A DNA stretch of 64,000 nt from Kiloniellales bacterium (GTDB lineage: Bacteria > Pseudomonadota > Alphaproteobacteria > Kiloniellales > JAKSDN01), in assembly GCA_030064845.1 (NCBI GenBank), contig JASJEC010000053.1, forward strand, positions 1 through 64,000, written 5' to 3'. The notes under the pieces are model-generated. The model did not search any database. It was not told the DNA's origin and was given only the letters and a program-made list of their open reading frames with translations. Positions 53,802 through 62,597 of the stretch are shown here, one piece after another. Within the stretch, counting starts at the first letter, position 1; every line of letters starts with the position of its first letter. Both the position numbers and the translations under genes were made by a program.

Positions 53802-55193
53802 TCATCTCCGCCGCTTTTTCTTGGCGTAGGGATTTTCCCCCTTCCTGAGCTGTATCCGGATCGGCGTGCCGGGCAGCTTGAAGTCCTCGCGCAGGGTGTT
53901 TTCGAGATAGCGGATATAGGAGTCCGGCAGGTCCGACGGCTTGGTGCAGAAGACCGCGAAGGTCGGCGGGCGGGACTTGGCCTGGGTCATGTACTTCAGG
54001 CGGATGCGGCGGCCGCCGGGCGCGGGCGGCGGGTGGCTCGCGGTGACGCTCTCGAGCCACTGGTTGAGCCGCGCCGTCGGGATACGCTTGTTCCAGGTCT
54101 CGTAGACCGCGAGCACCGCGTCGAGCAGCTTATCGAGCCGGCGGTCGTAGAGCGCCGAGATCGGCACCACCGGCAGGCCCTTGGTCTGGGGCAGCGAGCG
54201 GGTCAGGCGGTCGCGTACAGCCCTGATCGCGGCGTCGCGATCCTCGCAGAGGTCCCATTTGTTGACCGCCAGAACCAGCGCCCTGCCCTCCTCGATCGTC
54301 GTGCGGGCGATCGTCAGGTCCTGCTTCTCCAGCGGCGCCTCGGCATCGACCAGCAGGACGACGACCTGGGCGAAGCGCAGCGCGCGGAAGCTGTCGGAGA
54401 CCGAGAGCTTCTCGACGCTCTCGTCGACCTTGGGCCGGCGGCGGATGCCGGCGGTGTCGATCAGGCGGATCGCCTGGCCCTTGTAGGTCCAGTCGACCGC
54501 GATGGCGTCGCGGGTGATGCCCGCCTCCGCGCCGGTCAGGAGCCGCTCCTCGCCGATCAGGCGGTTGACCAGGGTCGACTTGCCGACGTTGGGCCGGCCG
54601 ACAATGGCGAGCTGCAGAGCCTTCGGCTCACTTTCCTCGGATTCCATCGACGCCTCTTCGCCGTCCCAGGCTTCGGGCTCCTCGTCCCCCTCCTCTTCCG
54701 GCACGCAGACCTCGCGCAGCGCGTCGTAGAGTTCGTCCAGGCCGAGGCCGTGCTCGGCGGAGAGCGCGATGGGCTCGCCGAAGCCGAGGCTGTGGGCTTC
54801 GGCCAGGCCCGCCTCGGCGTCGCGGCCCTCGCACTTGTTGGCGACCAGGACGACCTTATGGCCGCTCTTGCGCAGCCAGTCGGCGAAGTGCCGGTCGTAA
54901 GGCGTGACGCCGGCCCGCGCGTCGATCAGGAAGAGGCTGAGATCCGCGTCGGCGACCGCGCGCTCGGTCTGGGCCCGCATGCGGCCCTCGAGGCTCTTCT
55001 CCTCGGCCTCCTCCAGGCCGGCCGTGTCGAACAGTCGGAATTCCAGGTCGAACAGGCGGCCCTCGCCCTCGCGCCGGTCGCGGGTGACGCCGGGCTGGTC
55101 GTGCACCAGGGCCGCACGTCGCCCGACGAGGCGGTTGAACAGGGTCGACTTGCCGACGTTGGGCCGGCCGATGATGGCGATGGTGGGCGTCAT
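53802..55193 (-). CDS. der: GTPase Der (EngA)
   Basis: 463 residues. Two G domains: the first with GRPNVGKST (8-16), the second with another GRPNVGKST near residue 200, separated by an acidic linker (EEEGDEEPEAWDGEEAS); a C-terminal KH-like domain. It is needed for 50S ribosome assembly. The bamB gene precedes it on the same strand. Confidence 0.96.
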   Translation of the reverse strand: MTPTIAIIGRPNVGKSTLFNRLVGRRAALVHDQPGVTRDRREGEGRLFDLEFRLFDTAGLEEAEEKSLEGRMRAQTERAVADADLSLFLIDARAGVTPYDRHFADWLRKSGHKVVLVANKCEGRDAEAGLAEAHSLGFGEPIALSAEHGLGLDELYDALREVCVPEEEGDEEPEAWDGEEASMESEESEPKALQLAIVGRPNVGKSTLVNRLIGEERLLTGAEAGITRDAIAVDWTYKGQAIRLIDTAGIRRRPKVDESVEKLSVSDSFRALRFAQVVVLLVDAEAPLEKQDLTIARTTIEEGRALVLAVNKWDLCEDRDAAIRAVRDRLTRSLPQTKGLPVVPISALYDRRLDKLLDAVLAVYETWNKRIPTARLNQWLESVTASHPPPAPGGRRIRLKYMTQAKSRPPTFAVFCTKPSDLPDSYIRYLENTLREDFKLPGTPIRIQLRKGENPYAKKKRRR

Positions 55194-55238
55194 GGCGTGG
55201 TGGGATCGTGGGTCGGCCCCGGGCCGGAGGGCGCGGGT

Positions 55239-56591
55239 CTAGTCCTCCGCGGTCTCCCGCATGGCGATCAGCTGGGCTCCCTCGGTCAAGAAGTAGAGCG
55301 TGCGCTGGGCGACCACCGGCGTCACCACGGGGCTGGACGGCAGCGATCCGCGCTCGAGGATCTCGCCGGTATAGGGCGAGAGCCAAACCACCTCCCGGTT
55401 GGACCCGGCCAGGACGAGGCGATTGCCGGCCAGCACCGGTCCGAACCACTGGATCGGGCCCTCCTTGTCCTCCTCGTCCTCGAAGCGCGGCAGCGCCTGG
55501 ACCCAGCGGATGCCGCCGTTGCGGCGCAGGATGCAGACCACCTGGGTCTCGTTAGTCACGAGGTAGATGAAGTTGCCGGCGACCCAGGGCATCTGGACCC
55601 CGCCGAGCTCGGCTTCCCAGGCCCGGGCGCCGCGGCGCAGCTCGATCGCGACCATGCGCCCGGAATGGCTGATCGCCAGCACGACCCCCCGGTCGATCAC
55701 CGGCAGGCCCCGGATCTGCCCCAGGTCGGCCACCGGATCGATCCGGTTCACGGCGGAAAGGTTGTCGTCCCAGAGGACCCGGCCGTTCTCTGCCAGGAGG
55801 GCGTAGATCTCGCCGCTGCTGTAGGGCACCACCACCGAGGAGCCGGCCACCGCCGGGCTCGCGCTGCCGAGCAGCCGGGTCGTCTCCTCCAGGCCGCTGT
55901 GCTGCCAGATACGCCGCCCGTCGCGCACGTCGAGCGCGAAGAGCTGGTTGTCGACCGTCGTGGCGAAGACGCGCCCGCCGGCGACGGTGGGCGCGGCGCG
56001 CATCGGGCCGGGCAGGTCCTGGGCCCAGCGCCGCTCGCCGGTATCGGCGTCGAGGGCGTAGACCATGCCGAAGCCGGTGGTCACGTAGAGCACGCCGTTG
56101 TCGAAGGCCAGGCCGCCGCCGAAGTAACCCTCGTCCTCGATGTCGTCTTCCAGGTCCGCTTCCCAGAGCAGGTCGCCGTCTTCGACGCTGAAGGCGCGCA
56201 CCAGCTCCTGGGCGTCCATGGTGAATACCGTGTTCCGAACCACCAGCGGCTGCGCCAGAAGGTAGTGGTCGTAGTCGTTTCCGGTGCCGATGCTGGAGCG
56301 CCAGACGACCTCCAGCGACTCCCCGAGCGCCAGGTGCTGCATGGCGTGGCTCGGCACGCCGCCGGCCTGGCTCCAGGCGCCGTTGACGTAGGGCCGCGGC
56401 AGCCGGATCTCCAGCTGGTCCAGGCCGGGGTCGGGCTCGATCCGCTGGTCCAGGGCCAGCACCGAGATCCGCTCGCCGGGCAAGGGCGGCCCCTCGGGCG
56501 CGCCGAACCAGGTGTCGCATCCGGCCAGCGCCAGGACCGACAGCAGGGCGGCTATGCGGCGCGGTGGCGCGGTCATCCTCCCCACGGTCAT
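55239..56591 (-). CDS. bamB: Outer-membrane protein assembly factor BamB
   Basis: 450 residues. The start ATG at 56591 overlaps the stop of the TPR gene (ATGA); an ATG at 56576 gives a slightly shorter leader. Lipobox LAGC, then PQQ-like repeats (LFALDVRDGRRIW, YALDADTGERRW and more) forming the BamB propeller. It helps BamA fold outer-membrane barrels. der follows, as in many proteobacteria. Confidence 0.93.
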   Translation of the reverse strand: MTVGRMTAPPRRIAALLSVLALAGCDTWFGAPEGPPLPGERISVLALDQRIEPDPGLDQLEIRLPRPYVNGAWSQAGGVPSHAMQHLALGESLEVVWRSSIGTGNDYDHYLLAQPLVVRNTVFTMDAQELVRAFSVEDGDLLWEADLEDDIEDEGYFGGGLAFDNGVLYVTTGFGMVYALDADTGERRWAQDLPGPMRAAPTVAGGRVFATTVDNQLFALDVRDGRRIWQHSGLEETTRLLGSASPAVAGSSVVVPYSSGEIYALLAENGRVLWDDNLSAVNRIDPVADLGQIRGLPVIDRGVVLAISHSGRMVAIELRRGARAWEAELGGVQMPWVAGNFIYLVTNETQVVCILRRNGGIRWVQALPRFEDEEDKEGPIQWFGPVLAGNRLVLAGSNREVVWLSPYTGEILERGSLPSSPVVTPVVAQRTLYFLTEGAQLIAMRETAED

Positions 56592-57229
56592 TCCTCCAGG
56601 GCGCTCAGCATCTGCGCGGCGCGGGCGCGCATGCCGGGCGGCGCCTCCAGATCGTCCGCGACCTGGGTGTAGAGGTCGCGCGCCCGGGCCCGGTCCCCCT
56701 GGCGCAGCGCCAAGGCCGCGGTCAGCTCGAGCGCGAGCGGGCGGTAGCCGCCGTCGGCGGCGGTCAAGGGTTCGAGGCGCGCCTCCAGCACGGCGGGGTC
56801 GGCCCGGTCGGCCTGGTGCATGACCGAGAGCAGAACGGCCGCGCCGCGGAAGGCCGCGTCGGTCTCGCCGTTCTGGGCCAGGCGGTCCCAGATCGCGATC
56901 GCCGCATCGACGTCGCCGGCCTCGGCGCTCAGGCGGGCCTGGTTGAAAGCCGCAAGCACACCGTAGCCGCCACCGGCCTCGGCCAGCGCGGCGAACTCCT
57001 GACTCGCCATGGCGTCCTCGCCTTGGGCCGCGCGAGCGAGGGCCGCGGCGAAACGGGCGGAGCGTTCGGTGCGCTGCTCGTTGTCGTACCACTCCCAGGC
57101 CTTGAAGCCACCGACGGAGAGGACGAGAAGCACCGCGGCCGCAATGGCGAAGCGGCCGTAGCGCTGCCAGAGCTGAGCGGCCTGATCGCGCCGCAGGTCC
57201 TCTTCGACTTCCTTGAAGATATCCGCCAC
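56588..57229 (-). CDS. TPR-domain membrane protein (YfgM-like)
   Basis: 213 residues. An N-terminal helix (IAAAVLLVLSVGGFKAW) follows a short cytoplasmic stretch beginning MADIFKEVEEDLRRDQ. The rest consists of helical TPR repeats (ARLSAEAGDVDAAIAIWDRLA and ALALRQGDRARARDLYTQVAD). YfgM-type proteins sit with BamB and the Sec machinery in the envelope. Overlaps bamB. Confidence 0.85.
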   Translation of the reverse strand: MADIFKEVEEDLRRDQAAQLWQRYGRFAIAAAVLLVLSVGGFKAWEWYDNEQRTERSARFAAALARAAQGEDAMASQEFAALAEAGGGYGVLAAFNQARLSAEAGDVDAAIAIWDRLAQNGETDAAFRGAAVLLSVMHQADRADPAVLEARLEPLTAADGGYRPLALELTAALALRQGDRARARDLYTQVADDLEAPPGMRARAAQMLSALEE

Positions 57230-57470
57230 GAAGCGCTCCTTGCGGCCGGCAGGAACCGAGCCGGATCTGCCTTGGAAAGCCCACTCGGATACAGGCTCGC
57301 GCCCTGCGATTCAACCGCTAACCGGGGGCCCGGTCCGGGGCGCCCACCTTGCCCGTCTCATGGAAAAGGGCGAGATTCCCAGCCGACGTAACCACCCAGA
57401 GCAGATCCGGGACGACGCGGGCAGTCCATCAACCCGGTGAACCTGCTCTAAGCCTATGATTTAGATGGAC

Positions 57471-58022
57471 TTAGGCGGCGCGCCACTTGATCGAGCAGCC
57501 CATCGAGGCGATCTGCTCGCGAGGACCCTCGCCGCTGCGCGCGACCTGGACCATGGCCTCGTAGAGATCGCGCCGCGCGTCCGGCACCAGGCTGGTCTTC
57601 GACTCGTCAAGGCGGCCCCGGTACTGCAGCTCCAGGTCCTTGTTGAAACCGAAGAAATCGGGCGTGCACACGGCGTCGTAGGCCCTGGCCACGGCCTGGC
57701 TGCGGTCGATCACGTAGGGGAAATTGAAGCCTTCCTGCTGGGCGAAGACCTTCATGTCGTCGAAGGAATCGGCCGGATAGGCCTCGGTGTCGTTGGCATT
57801 GATGGCGATGGCGCCGATCCCCTCGGCGGCGAGATCGCCGATGTCGCGCACCAGGCGCGAGGTGATCGAGCGGACGTAGGGGCAGTGGTTGCAGATGAAC
57901 ATGACCAGGGTCCCGGCGGGCCCGCGCACGGAGTCCAGGGTATAGGTCTTGCCGTCGATGCCCTCGAGGCTGAAATCCACCGCCTTCCAGCCGAAATCGC
58001 AGATCGGCGGAACTGCCGCCAT
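57471..58022 (-). CDS. Thioredoxin-fold (AhpC/TSA-like) protein
   Basis: 183 residues from the ATG at 58022. A CNHCPYV motif (C44 to C47) lies after the first strand, typical of the redoxin-type family with CxxC. The substrate is unknown; a role in thiol redox balance is inferred. The DUF2794 gene lies on the other strand upstream. Confidence 0.85.
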   Translation of the reverse strand: MAAVPPICDFGWKAVDFSLEGIDGKTYTLDSVRGPAGTLVMFICNHCPYVRSITSRLVRDIGDLAAEGIGAIAINANDTEAYPADSFDDMKVFAQQEGFNFPYVIDRSQAVARAYDAVCTPDFFGFNKDLELQYRGRLDESKTSLVPDARRDLYEAMVQVARSGEGPREQIASMGCSIKWRAA

Positions 58023-58158
58023 GACGCCCTCCCTCGCTTCGCGCGGCGTCGCCAGACGCCGCAGCGCCAACTTATCCGGGCTGGACGCCGGGCGCAATTT
58101 CGGAGACACTCGGGCGCATGTCATATCACTGTCGTAGAGAGGAGCGCTGACTTTCCTG

Positions 58159-58506
58159 ATGGGCAAGCTCTACCGTTTGGAACGTTGCAAGCGCTCGACC
58201 CGACAGTCACACCCGCCGATGGTCTTCGACCGGTCGGAGATCAATCTCTTGCTGTCGCTCTACAGCCGCCGCGTCATGAGCGGCGAATGGCGGGACTACG
58301 CGATCGACCAGGGTGCGGGACTGGCGGTCTTCTCGGTCTACCGCCACAGCCAGGAACGGCCGATCTTCACCATCGCCAAGCGCCAGAGCGCGGCTGAGCG
58401 CCGCCGTGAGTATCTGGTCTGCCGCGGCGCCGAACGGCTCGCCCGCGCGCCCAGCCTGGCGGAGGCCCTGACCATCTTTCAGGATCGTTTCCGGGTCGTT
58501 TCCTGA
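58159..58506 (+). CDS. DUF2794 family protein
   Basis: 115 residues. FDRSEINLLLSLYSRRVMSGEWRDYAIDQ and AVFSVYRHSQERPIFTIAKR match the DUF2794 family, found mainly in alphaproteobacteria. Function unknown. A palindrome begins three bases after the stop. Confidence 0.85.
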   Translation: MGKLYRLERCKRSTRQSHPPMVFDRSEINLLLSLYSRRVMSGEWRDYAIDQGAGLAVFSVYRHSQERPIFTIAKRQSAAERRREYLVCRGAERLARAPSLAEALTIFQDRFRVVS

Positions 58507-58508
58507 CC

Positions 58509-58544
58509 CTAGAGCGGATCGCGTTTAATCGGGATCTGCTCTAG
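58509..58544. repeat. Palindrome after DUF2794 (terminator-like repeat)
   Basis: CTAGAGCGGATC (58509-58520) and GATCTGCTCTAG (58533-58544) pair with a single G-T position around a 12-base loop. The element lies between convergent ends. Sequences of the CTAGAGC...GCTCTAG type recur many times in alphaproteobacterial chromosomes, so this may be a dispersed repeat serving as a terminator. Confidence 0.55.
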
Positions 58545-58564
58545 CGCAGGCTATGGGAGCCGGC

Positions 58565-58690
58565 TCAGCCCCAGCCGATCACCAGGAAAACCAGCAGAAA
58601 AACCGTTACGCCGACGCCGATCCCTTCGAGCCAGTAGATCGCCCGGCGCTTGCCGCCCTGCCGCCGGCTTTCGGTTACTGAGCGATACAT
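58565..58690 (-). CDS. Small membrane protein (41 residues)
   Basis: From the ATG at 58690 (GGAG six bases before) the frame encodes a charged stretch with Arg/Lys (SRRQGGKRRAIYW) and one membrane helix (GIGVGVTVFLLVFLVIGW). A start at 58696 is possible. The positively charged N-terminus suggests the helix is inserted with the tail in the cytoplasm. No family assigned. Confidence 0.5.
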   Translation of the reverse strand: MYRSVTESRRQGGKRRAIYWLEGIGVGVTVFLLVFLVIGWG

Positions 58691-58856
58691 CAGCATCTCC
58701 ACGCCTGTCCGCGACGGCTTCGGCCGCGCTGAATGCCACAATTTTACCACAGATCGTCGGCTTCGGGGACAAATCTTGTTCGCCGGCCACGCGGCCGCTT
58801 GTCGGTCGCGCCACGCTGCGGCAAGCTTGGTTAAGCGAAGAAGGAGGACACGAGGG

Positions 58857-59174
58857 TTGAGCAGACGCGGTCCTCACGACATGGGTGGCCTTCCGGCGGG
58901 CCCGGTAACCCGGGACGAGCACGACTACGCGCTGTGGGAGAAGCGGGTCGACGCGCTTCTGGTGCTGCTGTCGGACAAAAAGCGCGGCCTGATCAAGGTC
59001 GACGAGCTCAGGCGCGGCATCGAGCAACTCGGCGCCAAGGCCTACGACGAGATGAGCTACTACGAGCGCTGGATCGCCTCGATCACCAGCAACCTACTCG
59101 AGAAGGGCGTGATCAGCTCGGAAGAGCTGGGGCGCCGCATGGCGGAGATCTCGGCCCGCCGGGAGCCGGAGTAA
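58857..59174 (+). CDS. Nitrile hydratase/thiocyanate hydrolase family, beta-chain N-terminal half
   Basis: 105 residues from a TTG (58857) with AAGGAGG at nine bases; the first ATG (58881) would cut the HDMGG motif. Residues 6-100 match the N-terminal half of nitrile hydratase beta chains: HDMGG, YALWEKRVDALLVLL, DELRRGIEQLG, YDEMSYYERWIASI and LLEKGVIS. The protein ends before the SH3-like domain, which is encoded by the next gene. In thiocyanate hydrolase the corresponding subunit is ScnB. TAATG overlap with the next gene means coupled translation. Confidence 0.85.
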   Translation: MSRRGPHDMGGLPAGPVTRDEHDYALWEKRVDALLVLLSDKKRGLIKVDELRRGIEQLGAKAYDEMSYYERWIASITSNLLEKGVISSEELGRRMAEISARREPE

Positions 59175-59455
59175 TGGCGCGCTTTTCGCCCGGCGACAGC
59201 GTCGCGGTCCTGGCGATCAATCCTCCGGGGCACCTGCGCGCGCCGACCTACATCCGGGGCAAGTCCGGCGTCATCGAGCGGATCTGCGGCGAGTTCGCCA
59301 ACCCCGAGGAGCTCGCCTTCGGGCGGGACGGCCTGCCGCTCCGGCCGCTCTACCGGGTCCGCTTCCGCCAGGAGGAGCTTTGGTCCGACTACAAGGGCGG
59401 GGCGGAGGACACGGTCGACGTGGAGATCTACGAGCACTGGCTCGAGCCGGCATGA
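59174..59455 (+). CDS. Nitrile hydratase/thiocyanate hydrolase family, beta-chain C-terminal half (SH3-like)
   Basis: 93 residues. Starts within the previous stop (TAATG). It is the SH3-like C-terminal half of nitrile hydratase beta chains: ARFSPGDSVAVLAINPPGHLRAPTYIRGKSGVIE and YRVRFRQEELWSDY, ending VDVEIYEHWLEPA. The Arg in GHLRAP, involved in the active site in full-length chains, is retained. Thiocyanate hydrolase ScnA is the same module. Order N-half, C-half, alpha is as in scnB-scnA-scnC. Confidence 0.85.
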   Translation: MARFSPGDSVAVLAINPPGHLRAPTYIRGKSGVIERICGEFANPEELAFGRDGLPLRPLYRVRFRQEELWSDYKGGAEDTVDVEIYEHWLEPA

Positions 59456-59468
59456 AGCGGAGGACGAG

Positions 59469-60119
59469 ATGAGCCAAGCGCACGGTCATGACCACGGGCA
59501 CGACCACGGGCACGACCACAGCCCGCCGCCCGACCAGGACGGCCCCCTGACCTACTACCAGGCCATGGAGGGCGCGGTGCGCGAGCTCCTGATCGAGAAG
59601 GGCATCGTGACCGCCGACGAGGTCCGCGCAACGGTCGAAGCGATGGACGCGCGCAGCCCGGCGCTTGGCGCCCGCGTGGTCGCCCGCGCCTGGAGCGACC
59701 CGGACTACAAGGCCCGGCTGCTGGCCGACGGCACGGCGGCCTGCCAGGAGCTCGGCATCGACATGGGCCCGACCCGGCTGGTGGTGGTGGAGAACGAGGA
59801 GAAGCTGCACAACGTCATCGTCTGCACCCTCTGCTCCTGCTACCCGCGCGCGCTGCTCGGACTGCCGCCGGACTGGTACAAGGCCCGGGCCTACCGCTCG
59901 CGCGTCGTACGCGAGCCCCAGGCGGTGCTGCGCGAATTCGGCACCGAGGTCCCCGACGACTGGACCGTACGGGTACACGACAGCACGGCCGACATGCGCT
60001 ACCTGGTCCTGCCGCGCCGCCCCGAAGGCACGGACGGCCTCGACGAGGCGGCGCTCGCCGCGCTGGTCACCCGTGACTGCATGATCGGCGTCAGCCTGCC
60101 GAAGGCCCCCGACTCCTGA
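59469..60119 (+). CDS. Nitrile hydratase/thiocyanate hydrolase family, alpha chain with His-rich tail
   Basis: 216 residues. The metal motif is VCTLCSC (C119, C122, C124), with Thr, typical of cobalt enzymes, where the last two Cys are normally oxidised in the mature form. After it comes YPRALLGLPPDWYK, with R-A in place of the usual W-P. The first 17 residues carry seven His in an alternating HGHDHGHDH pattern, probably a metal-binding tail. Follows the two beta-half genes by 13 bases. The substrate (nitrile, thiocyanate or other) is not known. Confidence 0.88.
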   Translation: MSQAHGHDHGHDHGHDHSPPPDQDGPLTYYQAMEGAVRELLIEKGIVTADEVRATVEAMDARSPALGARVVARAWSDPDYKARLLADGTAACQELGIDMGPTRLVVVENEEKLHNVIVCTLCSCYPRALLGLPPDWYKARAYRSRVVREPQAVLREFGTEVPDDWTVRVHDSTADMRYLVLPRRPEGTDGLDEAALAALVTRDCMIGVSLPKAPDS

Positions 60120-60180
60120 AGCCGGTCGCTCTCTGAAATGCGGAAAACCGCGCCCTGCGGGCACTGCCCGCCGGGCGGAA

Positions 60181-60351
60181 TCAGCCCTGGCGCCAGGCGG
60201 CCGTCTGCCGGCAGCGCTTGCATATGCGCTCGCCGGACCACTCGCTGTGGAAAGTGTCGTGGCACATCAGGCAGCTGCGCTCCTTGGCCTCGATCTTGTG
60301 ACCGGGCACACCGCCGCCCTCGTCTCTCCTGGGCTTCGAATACTTCGACAT
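60181..60351 (-). CDS. Small zinc-ribbon protein (56 residues)
   Basis: From the ATG at 60351 the frame encodes two Cys pairs, SCLMCHDTF and ICKRCRQ, spaced as in a zinc ribbon, with a His between them. Basic residues (KYSKPRRDEG) open it. Below the usual size cutoff for gene finding. It is read toward the end of the nitrile hydratase-like operon. Function unknown; a role in nucleic-acid or protein binding is only inferred. Confidence 0.65.
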   Translation of the reverse strand: MSKYSKPRRDEGGGVPGHKIEAKERSCLMCHDTFHSEWSGERICKRCRQTAAWRQG

Positions 60352-60539
60352 GACGTACAGGTAGTGAACGTTAACGATTTTTCAAGATTCGGCTAAGACA
60401 GCCCGTCTCCCACTATCATACGGCCGACGGCGGCGAATCGACCAGCGGCAGAGCCAACCCGAAGCCCGGCCGCCTCTGCTCTCGCCGCCCGGCATCACCT
60501 TTCAAGCGCGGCTCCGGGCCTGCCGGAGCATGATCCGCC

Positions 60540-60896
60540 CTAGTCGTCCGTGAAGATCAGCGTGTTGCCGAAGGGGTCCAGCAGCTTCATGTCGCTGGCC
60601 CAGGGCTGGCGCTCGATCGCCGGGCGGTAGTACTTGTACGCCTTGGCGGTGAGTTCGCGCTCCAACGCCCCGAGGGCGTCGCAGTGAATACGTACCGAGG
60701 AGCCGGGGGTCGCGTCCCCATAGTGCTCGCTCAGGTGGAGAACGCAGCCGTCCCGCGCGATCCCCATGTAGAGCGGCGTGTTCTCCTCGAAGCGGTGCTC
60801 GAAGGCGACCTCGAAGCCAAGGTAGTCGAGGTAGAACTCCCGCGCCTTGGCTTCGTCGAAGATGCGCAGGATCGGCACCGGCGGTCCCAGCGTCAT
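60540..60896 (-). CDS. Glyoxalase/bleomycin-resistance superfamily protein
   Basis: 118 residues forming one VOC-fold unit: FDEAKAREFYLDYLGFEVAFEH at the start, and LLDPFGNTLIFTDD at the end. Members bind metals and act on glyoxal adducts or bind drugs; the function here is unknown. Ends before the small gap upstream of the zinc-ribbon gene; guaA is upstream on the same strand by six bases. Confidence 0.85.
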   Translation of the reverse strand: MTLGPPVPILRIFDEAKAREFYLDYLGFEVAFEHRFEENTPLYMGIARDGCVLHLSEHYGDATPGSSVRIHCDALGALERELTAKAYKYYRPAIERQPWASDMKLLDPFGNTLIFTDD

Positions 60897-60902
60897 CGCG
60901 GC

Positions 60903-62447
60903 CTACTCCCACTCGATGGTGCCGGGGGGCTTGGAGGTGACGTCGTAGACCACTCGGTTGATGCCGCGCACCTCGTTGACGATGCGGGTCGCCACGGCGG
61001 CCAGGAAGGCGTGGTCGAAGGGGTAGGACTCGGCGGTCATGCCGTCGGTCGAGGTGACCGCCCGGAGCGCGCAGACGTGGTCGTAGGAGCGGGCGTCGCC
61101 CATGACCCCGACGGTCTTGACCGGCAGCAGGACCGCGAAGGCCTGCCAGATCGCGTCGTAGAGCCCGGCCTCGCGGATCTCCTCCAGGTAGATCCGGTCG
61201 GCCTTCCTCAAAATCTCGCACTTCTCGGCGGTGACCGCGCCGGGAATCCGGATCGCCAGGCCCGGCCCCGGGAAGGGGTGGCGCCCGACCAGGCTCTCGG
61301 GCAGGCCGAGCTCGCGGCCCAGTTCGCGCACCTCGTCCTTGAACAGCTCGCGCAGGGGCTCGACCAGCTTCAGCTTCATGCGCTCCGGCAGGCCGCCCAC
61401 GTTGTGGTGCGACTTGATGGTCACGCTGGGCCCGCCGGTGAAGGAGACCGACTCGATGACATCCGGGTAGAGCGTGCCCTGGGCCAGGAACTCGGCCCCG
61501 CCCAGCTTGTGGGCCTCCTCGTCGAACACGTCGATGAAGGTGCCGCCGATGATCTTGCGCTTCTGCTCCGGATCCTCGACGCCGGCCAGCTTGCCGAGGA
61601 AGAGTTCGCTCGCGTCGCGGTGCACCAGGGGGATGTTGTAGTGGCCCCGGAAGACCTCGACGACCTGCTCGGCCTCGCCGGCCCGGAGCAGGCCGTGGTC
61701 GACGAAGATGCAGGTCAGCTGGTCGCCGATTGCCTCGTGGATCAGCACGGCGGCGACCGAGGAATCGACCCCGCCGGAGAGCCCGCAGACCACCCGGCCG
61801 TTACCGACCTGCGCCCGGATGCGCTCGACAGCCTCGCGGCGGAAGGCCGCCATGGTCCAGTCGCCGGCGCAGCCGGCGAGGCGGGCGAAGTTGGCCAGCA
61901 GGCGGCCACCGTCGGGGGTGTGGACCACCTCGGGATGGAACATGGTGCCGTAGAAGCGCCGCTCCTCGTCGGCGACCAGGGCGAAGGGCGCGTTCTCCGA
62001 GGTGCCGAGCACCCGGAAGCCGGGCGGCAGCCGGCTGACCCGGTCGCCGTGGCTCATCCAGACCTGGTGCCGCTCGCCCGGGCGCCAGAGCCCCCCGGTC
62101 AGCTGGCTGTCCCCGGCCAGCTCGAGGAAGGCGCGGCCGAACTCCCTGTGATCGCCGGATTCCACCTCGCCGCCGAGCTGGGCGCACATGGCCTGCTGGC
62201 CGTAGCAGATGCCGAGCAGCGGCACGCCGAGCTCGAAGACCAGGTCGGGCGCCCGCGGCGCCTCGGCCTGATTGAAGGAGGCCGGGCCGCCGGACAGGAC
62301 CACGGCCTTGGGCGCGAAGTCGCGGATCCGCGCCGGATCCAGGCTGAAGGGGTGAATCTCGCAGTAGACCCCGGCCTCGCGCAGCCGCCGGGCGATCAGC
62401 TGGGTGACCTGGGAGCCGAAATCGAGGATCAGAATAGCGTCTTTCAT
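60903..62447 (-). CDS. guaA: GMP synthase (glutamine-hydrolysing)
   Basis: 514 residues. Glutaminase domain with Cys81 (LLGICYGQQ) and the His/Glu in MFHPEVVHT, then the ATP-pyrophosphatase with PP-loop SGGVDSS and the C-terminal dimerisation domain ending [11 protein letters not shown]. It makes GMP from XMP. The glyoxalase gene follows by six bases. Confidence 0.97.
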   Translation of the reverse strand: MKDAILILDFGSQVTQLIARRLREAGVYCEIHPFSLDPARIRDFAPKAVVLSGGPASFNQAEAPRAPDLVFELGVPLLGICYGQQAMCAQLGGEVESGDHREFGRAFLELAGDSQLTGGLWRPGERHQVWMSHGDRVSRLPPGFRVLGTSENAPFALVADEERRFYGTMFHPEVVHTPDGGRLLANFARLAGCAGDWTMAAFRREAVERIRAQVGNGRVVCGLSGGVDSSVAAVLIHEAIGDQLTCIFVDHGLLRAGEAEQVVEVFRGHYNIPLVHRDASELFLGKLAGVEDPEQKRKIIGGTFIDVFDEEAHKLGGAEFLAQGTLYPDVIESVSFTGGPSVTIKSHHNVGGLPERMKLKLVEPLRELFKDEVRELGRELGLPESLVGRHPFPGPGLAIRIPGAVTAEKCEILRKADRIYLEEIREAGLYDAIWQAFAVLLPVKTVGVMGDARSYDHVCALRAVTSTDGMTAESYPFDHAFLAAVATRIVNEVRGINRVVYDVTSKPPGTIEWE

Positions 62448-62597
62448 GGCCTTAGTTACACGATTCGCCCCATGGGGAGCCACCGGAATCGAAGCGCCGG
62501 CAGGCGCCGAGGGAAGGCCACATCGCCGCCATGTTCTCGCCTTGCCGTACCCGCCTACTCCCGGCCGAGGCATCACGACCAAGGAGGCAAGGCGCCC

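Noticed and set aside
54033-56672. A plus-strand frame of nearly 880 codons
   Set aside because: Antisense to der and bamB; no domains, Arg/Gly/Asp composition typical of shadow frames.
62448-62597. A purine riboswitch or similar before guaA
   Set aside because: The gap is 150 bases and shows no recognisable aptamer; no evidence for a structure.
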